Source: JACVRX01 sp035697245
Lineage (GTDB): Bacteria > Actinomycetota > Actinomycetes > Jiangellales > Jiangellaceae
NCBI GenBank assembly: GCA_035697245.1
Contig: DASSDH010000089.1
Span: 1 to 7,045 of the forward strand
Direction: 5' to 3'
DNA length: 7,045 nucleotides
Of the stretch, positions 1 through 4,965 are shown piece by piece. Position 1 is the stretch's first letter; each line of letters opens with the position of its first letter. Position numbers and translations under genes: made by a program. Under the pieces are notes generated by a model. The model did not search any database. It worked only from the letters and a program-made list of their open reading frames with translations, and was not told where the DNA came from.

Positions 1-1
1 C

Positions 2-331
2 GAGCCGGGGGAGATGCGACAAGCCGACGTCGTCGCCGCCCAAGCGATGGCCGACGTCGCCACCATCGGCGTCCTCCAGCACCGCGCCGCACTCGAGGCC
101 CAGGTCCTCAACGAACAGCTCAACCATGCGCTCAACAGCCGTATCGTCATCGAGCAAGCCAAAGGAATCATCGCCGAGCGGGAGAGCCTCAACATGGAAC
201 AGGCCTTCTCCACACTGCGCAACCACGCCCGCTACCACAACCGTCGGCTCGTGGACGTCGCCGGCGACGTGATCGGCGGCACCCTGGCGGCGTCCGCGCT
301 CGATCGTCCCCCTCCCGCGAAAACGCCGTGA
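2..331 (+). CDS. GAF-ANTAR domain transcription antitermination regulator, 5'-truncated by window edge
   Basis: The open frame enters from the left edge (codons from base 2) and ends with TGA at 329-331, so the true start lies outside; the ATG at 14 falls within the protein. The first residues (EPGE, then DVVAAQAMADVATIGVLQHRA) resemble the closing helix of a GAF sensor domain. They are followed by an ANTAR domain with the hallmark LNSRIVIEQAKGIIAER and the later AFSTLRNHAR...RLVDVA three-helix pattern. ANTAR domains bind paired-hairpin RNA and prevent transcription termination. GAF-ANTAR proteins are abundant in actinobacteria and respond to small ligands or stress. The short tail after the domain (ASALDRPPPAKTP) is ordinary. 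Family assignment is firm; ligand and targets are unknown. The next gene fragment is convergent and no clear terminator is visible between them. Confidence 0.9.
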   Translation, partial: EPGEMRQADVVAAQAMADVATIGVLQHRAALEAQVLNEQLNHALNSRIVIEQAKGIIAERESLNMEQAFSTLRNHARYHNRRLVDVAGDVIGGTLAASALDRPPPAKTP

Positions 332-379
332 GATTTCGGCACAGCGATCGGCCGGGTCTGGGCGACGTGACCGCGGGCG

Positions 380-486
380 TCAGTCGTGCTGCGCGTTCAG
401 CCGCTTGCGCACGGACAGTTCGCCGGCGGCGCGGTCGGCGCTGTAGGACCCGGACAGCGGCGCGACGTCGGTGTAGTCACGCCCGT
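380..486 (-). pseudogene. C-terminal remnant of a transglutaminase-like protein (tentative)
   Basis: Read on the minus strand, the frame ending in TGA at 382-380 gives VDGRDYTDVAPLSGSYSAD, then a short basic tail ending KRLNAQHD. From memory, the GRDY-DV-PL-G-Y pattern followed by a short strand matches the extreme C-terminus of bacterial transglutaminase-like (cysteine protease fold) proteins common in actinobacteria. The catalytic Cys-His-Asp part would lie upstream, but upstream of about 486 the sequence instead codes on the plus strand for an ABC ATPase tail, so only some 35 residues survive. There is no start codon or ribosome site, so it is not expressible as a gene. The match is short. 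The GRDYT motif also occurs in the helicase-like fragment near 3101-3123, so an alternative origin cannot be excluded. Confidence 0.4.
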
Positions 487-798
487 CGACCACGTCGTCA
501 TCATCGACCGGGGACGGCTCGTGACCGCGGCCCCCGCTCGCCGAACTGGCCACGTCGGCGCAGCCCGGTGTCGTGGCGGACCCCCGACACCGCTCGCCTG
601 CGGGCGGCGCTCACCGCCGACGGCATCGCGGTCAACCACAACGGCCCAGACCGCATCGTGGCGCTGGGCGCCACCCCCGAAGCCGTCGGCCGGGCCGTCG
701 CCGCCGCCGGCGTTGTCGTGTACGAGATGAGCCTCGCCGGCGGCTCCCTAGAGGACGCGTTCCTGCGACTCACGACACCCGAGGAGATCACCCGATGA
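485..798 (+). pseudogene. C-terminal remnant of ABC transporter ATP-binding protein, two frameshifts
   Basis: Three successive frames together give a normal ABC ATPase C-terminus. Frame 2 (485-about 532) reads VDHVVIIDRGRLVTAAP, the region after the H-loop. Frame 3 (534-about 566) reads PLAELATSAQPGVV. Frame 1 (about 567-798) reads RTPDTARLRAAL through to GGSLEDAFLRLT, the usual end of drug-exporter ATPases. Frame 2 to 3 would be healed by removing one C from the C5 run at 531-535, and frame 3 to 1 by removing one G near 565-567. Walker A, Walker B and the LSGGQ signature are all absent, lying beyond the junction at about 485. The stop overlaps the permease start as ATGA (795-798), showing an original ATPase-permease operon. 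As it stands it cannot make an active ATPase. The indels could also be sequence errors, but the missing N-terminal two thirds could not. Confidence 0.75.
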
Positions 799-1519
799 AC
801 GACCTGATCCATGCCGCGCTGCTCCAGCTGGGCACCACCCGCCTGCTCGTGCTCGGCGGGCTGGCCATCGCCGCGCTCCTGGGCACTGCCACCGCCACCA
901 CCGCCGAAGAGGAGGCCAGCGCCGCGCTGGGCAGCACCGAGAGCATGGCCAACATCGTCGGGGTATCCGCAATGCCGGGATTCTTCATGTTGATCCTCGG
1001 CGTGCTCGCCACGGCGGCGAGTACCAGCACCGCACCATCACCCAGACGTTCCTCAGCGTCCCGGTACGGGGCCGGGTCGTCGCCGCCAAGCTGGCCGCCA
1101 TCGCCACTGCCGGCGTCGCAACGGCAACCGCCATGATGACGACCGCGTTCCTCGCCGCACTTCCCCACCTGTGGGCCGAGGGCGGGAGCATCCACCTGGT
1201 GAACGCCGACGTTGGCCGTACCGCCCTAGGCACGCTGCTAGCCGGCGCACTGTTCGGCATCGCCGGCACGAGCCTCGGGGCTGTGCTACGCAGCCAGATC
1301 GCCGCCGTCGTGGCGGTAGCGGCGTGGGTGGCCATCGGCGAAGGCGCCCTCGCTCTCATCCTCGGACCCGACGTTGCCCGCTGGCTGCCCGGCGGGGTGG
1401 CCAGCGCCATCGCCGCATCCGGAGTCCACGCCCTCCGGCTGTGGGCTGCGGCATTGGTGCTCACCGGCTACTGCGCCGCCGGCGCGGCCGCCGCCACCCG
1501 CCTCACCCTCCGCCGAGAG
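795..1519 (+). pseudogene. ABC-2 type permease, frameshifted and with replaced C-terminus
   Basis: The gene starts at ATG 795, overlapping the ATPase stop. Frame 3 runs from MNDLIHAALLQLG to GFFMLILGVLATA. At 1014-1016 one base appears missing (GCGGC where GCCGGC would keep the frame). Frame 2 then continues with GEYQHRTITQTFLSVPVRGR and several hydrophobic segments up to LTLRRE at about 1519. GEYxxxT followed by a membrane-helix series is typical of ABC-2 transport permeases, which form the channel for the neighbouring ATPase. Beyond 1519 the frame stays open to 1594 but reads the reverse complement of an hsdM fragment, so the native last residues are lost. In the raw sequence the N-terminal frame would make a truncated product. 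An internal ATG at 1133 opens the second part, but without a convincing ribosome site. Substrate unknown. Confidence 0.75.
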
Positions 1520-1725
1520 TTGGGATCATCTGCCCTGGCCTCACCCTCTGCTTGGCTTCGGCCTTTGGCGAGCTCGCGCTCGATGACTGCTTGACGCTCA
1601 GCCTCGAACTGGTCGGAAGCCCGTTTCAGGAACAGGGCGCCGAAGATGTACTCCTTGAACTCGGAGGCGTCCATCTTGTCCGCCGCGGCGAACAGATGCC
1701 GCTCGAGCTGTGGAAGCGTCAGCAT
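1519..1725 (-). pseudogene. hsdM: N-terminal fragment of type I restriction-modification methyltransferase subunit HsdM
   Basis: From ATG at 1725 the minus strand reads MLTLPQLERHLFAAAD, then KMDASEFKEYIFG, LFLKRASDQFE and AKGRSQAEGEARADDPN. This is the helical N-terminal domain (HsdM_N) of type I methyltransferase subunits, which contacts the specificity subunit. Only about 69 residues remain. At 1519 the sequence changes into the 3' end of a convergent ABC permease, so the SAM-binding and NPPF catalytic motifs are missing and no methylation activity is possible. From memory of the family, ILRG normally sits between AAAD and KMDASEF; here those four residues are absent, an in-frame 12-base deletion. 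A GAGGAG ribosome site precedes the start. The open frame runs on to 1468 as antisense of the permease. No hsdS or hsdR is present in the window. Confidence 0.85.
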
Positions 1726-1732
1726 CCAGATT

Positions 1733-1738
1733 CTCCTC
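1733..1738 (-). promoter_or_regulatory. Ribosome binding site of the hsdM fragment
   Basis: On the minus strand GAGGAG lies seven bases before the ATG at 1725. It fixes the start of the hsdM fragment at MLTLPQLERHL rather than at the longer open-frame start at 1794, whose extra 23 residues do not look like the family. Confidence 0.6.
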
Positions 1739-1870
1739 GCACCGCCATGCCGTCGTCGTGAGATGGGTACAGGTTCGCCGTGACCTGATCCCACAACCGC
1801 ACGACCCTACGGCAGCCAGACTGGGACCGCCTGATCAGCGGCTGACCCGTGGCGGCCACGTGAAGACCGA

Positions 1871-2353
1871 CTACCCGGCGGTCGGTCCGAACGCGGCGAT
1901 GAAGTGCTGATGCGCGGCGCGGGCCGGTGGTGGGAGCTTGCTGAGGGTCCGCTCGTTGACCGCGGGTGCTCCGGTGTGGACGCCGAGGTCGGTGTCGCCG
2001 AGCCAGCGGACGAGGTGGGCGTGTTCAAGGCGGTCGAGGGCGTGCCGGAGCGCTGCTCGCTTGCCGAGGGGATGATCGTGGGTGGCTCTGAGCCCGAGCG
2101 CGAGGGCAAGGACAACGGGACTGACCGTGGCCGGGCCTGGGGTCGCCATCAGATGCCGACCGAGGCTGCGGGCGAGCAAGACTGCTGTCGGGCCGACGAT
2201 CGGGGCGTAGACGACCTCGACGTACGGGTGCAGAAGAGGAAACGCGGGTTCGCTGGCCGGAGTCAGGGGCAGCAGCCGCAGCGCGTCCCCATCTGACGGG
2301 CGCGGCGGATCAGGGGCGTTACGAAGCGCGAGGCGTTCGAGGTCGGTGGCCAT
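1871..2353 (-). CDS. Hypothetical protein, possible winged-helix, mobile-element associated
   Basis: About 160 residues from ATG 2353 (MATDLERLALRNAPD) to TAG at 1873-1871. The frame continues upstream to 2473, but those residues are low-complexity Arg/Ser/Gly and unlike the rest. I do not recognise a named family. The N-terminal third (to about residue 50) is proline-rich and extended, ending FPLLHPYVEVVYAPIVGPTA. The C-terminal two thirds is helical: ARSLGRHL, SPVVLALALGLR, then a long Arg/His-rich helix (KRAALRHALDRLEHAHLVRW) followed by a short turn and strand (LGDTDLGVHTG). That order suggests a winged-helix nucleic-acid-binding fold, an inference from pattern only. It lies between a helicase-like C-terminal fragment upstream and an hsdM fragment downstream, all on the same strand, so it is probably cargo of the same mobile element. 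No strong ribosome site is visible at 2353, and coupling to the small upstream frame is possible. Confidence 0.65.
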   Translation of the reverse strand: MATDLERLALRNAPDPPRPSDGDALRLLPLTPASEPAFPLLHPYVEVVYAPIVGPTAVLLARSLGRHLMATPGPATVSPVVLALALGLRATHDHPLGKRAALRHALDRLEHAHLVRWLGDTDLGVHTGAPAVNERTLSKLPPPARAAHQHFIAAFGPTAG

Positions 2354-2495
2354 CGGAGATCGTCGCGTTCCCCAGCCGCTGCTTCTCCGCGGCTCTGCTT
2401 GTCGCCCGTCTCCCTCGCCTGATGTCGGCCGCTGCGCCGTGGGCCAGGTCGCAGGTGAAGACCATCGTTCCAACCCCGGATCGGCACGACATCAT
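2319..2495 (-). CDS. Possible small ORF upstream of and overlapping the hypothetical gene
   Basis: Weakly supported. An AGGAG ribosome site at 2510-2506 on the minus strand is followed by TTG at 2501 and by ATG at 2495 and 2492, all in one frame, which ends in TAA at 2321-2319. The product of about 58 residues begins MMSCRSGVGTMVFTCD and becomes Arg/Ala-rich. It overlaps the start of the hypothetical gene by 35 bases, an arrangement that would allow translational coupling, and that gene lacks its own strong ribosome site. No family is recognised and the composition is not clearly that of a protein, so it may only be a leader or chance frame. Confidence 0.28.
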   Translation of the reverse strand: MMSCRSGVGTMVFTCDLAHGAAADIRRGRRATSRAAEKQRLGNATISDGHRPRTPRAS

Positions 2496-2533
2496 GGACA
2501 AGGTACTCCTACGATTCGTGGTCGTGTGTGTCG

Positions 2534-3278
2534 TCAGCGTGAAATTCCTCCGGATCGTGCCGTGGCGGGGGCTGACAGTGCGTTGAGCCGGTCGCGGACG
2601 GCCGCGACCGCGGCGGACGCCGAGCCGGAGTTCGGAGACTCGACATCGGCTTGCGGGTCGCCGACAGTCGCTGGCGCGGTTGTTGCGGCGAGGGCTTCAT
2701 CGAGTTCCTGTTGCCGGCGGCGGAGAGCGACGAGCCGGGTGGTGTGTTCGAAGGGCTGACCAATGCGGGCCTCGGCCCTGGTCGCCTCGGCGGTGGCGGC
2801 TTGGGCTTCGGCCTTGGTGGCGGCGATCGTGTCCGGAAGCCGTTGGAGATGGCGTTCGAGGCGGCCGACGATCATGGCGGGATCGGCGTGCTGCCATTCC
2901 TCGCGTGTGTAGGTCAGCTCGATGTGCGCGTCGGCGATGCCGAGCCGGACCTCGTCCGCGATGGTCGTGATGGCTTGCCCTGTGACCGGAAGAGAGCCGA
3001 GGGTCCCGATCTTCACGGCCGGTCCGACCGTCTCCGGTGGTGTGGCAGTGAGCCGACCGGACAGAAGCCGCTGGAGAGCGTCGCCTGCGTCGCGGCGCTT
3101 GGTGTAGTCGCGGCCGTCAACCGTCATCGTGAACAGGTCGCCGTGGGTGTCGGTGAGCCGGTCCAGAGCGGCGGTGAGCTGACCGATTCGTTCCTCCGCT
3201 CGAACGGCCCGGCCCTGGGCGGCTGCCAGGGCGCGGCGGAGTCGGTGCTGGTCGTCGTGGTGCGAGCGTTGGAGCCGA
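2534..3278 (-). pseudogene. C-terminal fragment of large helicase/N6-methylase-like mobile element protein
   Basis: About 247 residues on the minus strand ending in TGA at 2536-2534. It opens with coiled-coil-like sequence (RLRRALAAAQGRAVRAEERI, QLTAALDRLTDT), then GDLFTMTVDGRDYTKRRDAG and a gene-sized mixed region containing HIELTYTREEW. A helical stretch rich in EA(Q/T)AAT follows, then GQPFEHTTRLVALRRRQQEL at about 2761-2702 and a variable tail. From memory, an F-x-VDG-Y-x-R-x-AG block followed by (G/K)QPFEH-RL-L-R-EL is the C-terminus of very large SNF2/DEAD helicase or N6-methylase-like proteins of integrative conjugative elements and phages. The motor and methylase domains would lie upstream, but at about 3278 the sequence switches to the 3' end of an ABC permease. 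No good start exists at the junction. It may be translated only as unrelated antisense or out-of-frame sequence of the permease readthrough. Confidence 0.6.
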
Positions 3279-4022
3279 GTAGCGGTGGGCGAGGGTGGTG
3301 CCGATGATGGTCCAGACTGCGAGGACGGCAAGGTTGGCGAGTGGCCAGGCGCGCGTGGCGGGGTCGTATCCGGCGCGGAGGGCGTCGGTGAGCGCTTTGA
3401 TTGGTAGCGCGGTGACGATGGCGTCGAGCCAGCCGGGAAGCTGCAGGTTCGTATTGAACGTGCCCGAAACGAGGGCGAGGGGAATGTAGGTGCCGTTGGT
3501 GATCGCGCCGGCGGCGGTGCCGTCGGGGATGAAGGTGCTGATGGCAAGGCCGAGGGCGGCGAAGCAGGTGATGCCGATGGCGAGGACCGCCGCGAGCAGT
3601 GCGAGTGCGCTGGGACGGGGTGGCGCGACGCCGAACGCGAGCCGTCCGAGCATGATCGTGCTCACCGCGATGGCGAGTGAGGTTGCCAGGACACTGCACA
3701 GTTGCCCCGCGAGGTAGGCGCTGGGTTGGAGCGGGGTGGCGCGGATGCGTTTGAGGACGCCGTCGGTGCGCAGGATGGCGACGGTGGCGGCGAGGTTGCC
3801 GTAGGCGGCGACGATGATCCCGAACGCAAGGATGCCGGGAACGAAGAACGTGAGCGTCGGGAGCTCTGGGCGGCCGGGGATCTTGTCGCCGCTCGAAGTG
3901 GCACCGAAGATCAGCAGCAGCCCGATCGGCAGGGCGAAGGTGAAGAACGCCGCTTCGGGGTTCCGCCAGAACGCGTACTGCTCGAGGCGTGTCTGGCGGA
4001 GAACCATTCGGGCTGTACTCAT
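3117..4022 (-). CDS. ABC-2 type drug/lipid exporter permease with read-through tail
   Basis: Membrane half of the exporter encoded with the upstream ATPase. ATG at 4022 overlaps the ATPase stop (ATGA, 4019-4022). Six hydrophobic segments are visible, at about residues 24-41, 58-78, 108-126, 138-164, 177-190 and 226-245. The motif VLKRIRATPLQPSAYLAGQL at about 89-108 is characteristic of ABC-2 permeases of the daunorubicin-exporter type. Family-like sequence ends at AHRY (about residue 248, base 3279), which is near the normal length. The remaining 53 residues are Pro/Arg/Gly-rich and are simply the helicase fragment read in another frame until TGA at 3119-3117. The native stop was therefore lost when the two sequences were joined. 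The membrane core is complete, so the protein could still work with an unusual basic cytoplasmic tail. Substrate unknown. Confidence 0.85.
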   Translation of the reverse strand: MSTARMVLRQTRLEQYAFWRNPEAAFFTFALPIGLLLIFGATSSGDKIPGRPELPTLTFFVPGILAFGIIVAAYGNLAATVAILRTDGVLKRIRATPLQPSAYLAGQLCSVLATSLAIAVSTIMLGRLAFGVAPPRPSALALLAAVLAIGITCFAALGLAISTFIPDGTAAGAITNGTYIPLALVSGTFNTNLQLPGWLDAIVTALPIKALTDALRAGYDPATRAWPLANLAVLAVWTIIGTTLAHRYSAPTLAPRRPAPTPPRPGSRPGPGRSSGGTNRSAHRRSGPAHRHPRRPVHDDG

Positions 4023-4906
4023 GCCGGGAGCGGTTCGGTGTCGGCGACGAGCGTGAGATAGTTGGCTTCGAGGTTTGGTGGGGTCACGACCAGCGCGGGG
4101 AGCTCATCGAACGCGTGGATCAGTTCCTGCAGCACGGCCGACGGGTGGTGGGTTCGGACGGTGAGCGTGCCGTTGTCGCAGAACCAGGCACCGTCGAGGA
4201 CCAGCTCGGAGTCGAGCGGGACGGACGCAGGGAGGCGCAGGCGGATGAGCGTGGGTGCGCGGGCGAGGTGGGCGAGCTCGACGGCGGTGCCCATGGCACG
4301 GATGCGGCCGTCAGCCAGGATGGCGATGCGGTCTGCGAGCCGTTCGGCCTCGTCGAGGTAGTGGGTCGTGAGCACGATGCATTTGCCTAACGTCGAGAGG
4401 TTCTCGATCGCGGCCCAGCAGCGTCGTCGCGCTTCGGGGTCGAAGCCGGTGGTCGGCTCGTCGAGGAAGATCACGTCCGGGTCGCCGGCTAGCGCCAATG
4501 CGAAGTCGAGCCGTCGACGCTGCCCGCCCGACAGGCGTCGCACGAGCCTCGACCGCTCGGCGGTGAGCTCGACGAGCTCGAGCAGCTCTGCGGTCGGCCG
4601 CGGCTCCCGGTAATAGCCACGCCAGGCGTCGAGCAGCTCCCTGACGCGCAGATGGTTCGGGAACCCGCACTCCTGGAGCACCACCCCTGTTCGCTCGCGC
4701 GGCTCGATCGGGTGGGTCCACGGGTCGAACCCGAGGACGCCAACCTCGCCGGCCGTCGGGTCCCTGTAGCCCTCGAGGATCTCGACTGTGGTGGTCTTGC
4801 CCGCGCCGTTCGGCCCGAGCAGCGCGAACACCTCTCCGCTGTCGATCTCGAAGTTGATGCCGGCTAGGACGGCCTGGTCGCCGTACGACTTGTGCAGCTC
4901 GCGCAC
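4019..4906 (-). CDS. ABC exporter ATP-binding protein
   Basis: ATPase that powers the downstream permease. Counting from GTG 4906, all motifs are intact: Walker A GPNGAGKT (31-38), Q-loop Gln78, signature LSGGQ (125-129), Walker B VIFLDE (145-150), D-loop GFD (154-156) and the H-loop His182 in TTHYLDEAERLADRI. A C-terminal extension of about 90 residues after GRIRAMGT, ending NLEANYLTLVAD, is typical of the drug/daunorubicin-export subfamily. At 295 residues the length is normal. The start is uncertain. GTG 4906 is the only in-frame start after an upstream TGA and leaves the protein beginning MRELHKSYGD, with little of the first strand and a poor ribosome site. A GTG at 4931 sits exactly where a leaderless transcript should begin, but is one base out of frame. 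Divergent from tetR, which presumably represses it. Confidence 0.93.
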   Translation of the reverse strand: MRELHKSYGDQAVLAGINFEIDSGEVFALLGPNGAGKTTTVEILEGYRDPTAGEVGVLGFDPWTHPIEPRERTGVVLQECGFPNHLRVRELLDAWRGYYREPRPTAELLELVELTAERSRLVRRLSGGQRRRLDFALALAGDPDVIFLDEPTTGFDPEARRRCWAAIENLSTLGKCIVLTTHYLDEAERLADRIAILADGRIRAMGTAVELAHLARAPTLIRLRLPASVPLDSELVLDGAWFCDNGTLTVRTHHPSAVLQELIHAFDELPALVVTPPNLEANYLTLVADTEPLPA

Positions 4907-4936
4907 GGCAAGCCGGGGCTGTACCGATCACGTTAC

Positions 4937-4942
4937 TAAGAT
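4937..4942 (+). promoter_or_regulatory. Candidate -10 of tetR (leaderless)
   Basis: TAAGAT fits the TANNNT consensus and ends six bases before ATG 4949, the spacing expected for leaderless transcription common in actinobacteria. No good -35 is seen 16-18 bases upstream. It occupies almost the same bases as the -10 of the opposite-strand operon, so the two promoters should compete. Confidence 0.4.
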
Positions 4943-4965
4943 ACGCGTATGCATCTTTCTGTCAA
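4938..4965 (-). promoter_or_regulatory. Promoter of the ABC exporter operon
   Basis: On the minus strand there is a perfect TTGACA -35 (4965-4960), a 16-base spacer and a TATCTT -10 (4943-4938). This predicts a start near 4931, giving a leader of about 25 bases to GTG 4906 or none to GTG 4931. The palindrome at 4941-4950 sits in the spacer and overlaps the -10, so a repressor bound there would block polymerase. Confidence 0.65.
4941..4950. promoter_or_regulatory. Candidate TetR operator (ATACGCGTAT palindrome)
   Basis: A perfect 10-base palindrome lies in the 42 bases between the divergent ABC operon and tetR. It sits within the operon promoter and ends at the tetR start. Wider arms AAGAT at 4938-4942 and ATCTT at 4953-4957 add partial symmetry on a different centre. 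TetR-family repressors that are divergent from an exporter usually bind such a site. Assignment rests on position and symmetry only. Confidence 0.5.

Noticed and set aside
1171..1761. Plus-strand open frame of 196 codons
   Set aside because: Its first half is a shadow of the ABC permease and its second half is the reverse complement of the hsdM fragment.
3279..3547. Upstream extension of the helicase-fragment frame to an ATG at 3547
   Set aside because: This part is the permease gene read in another frame; the Ser/Pro/Thr-rich translation has no family resemblance.
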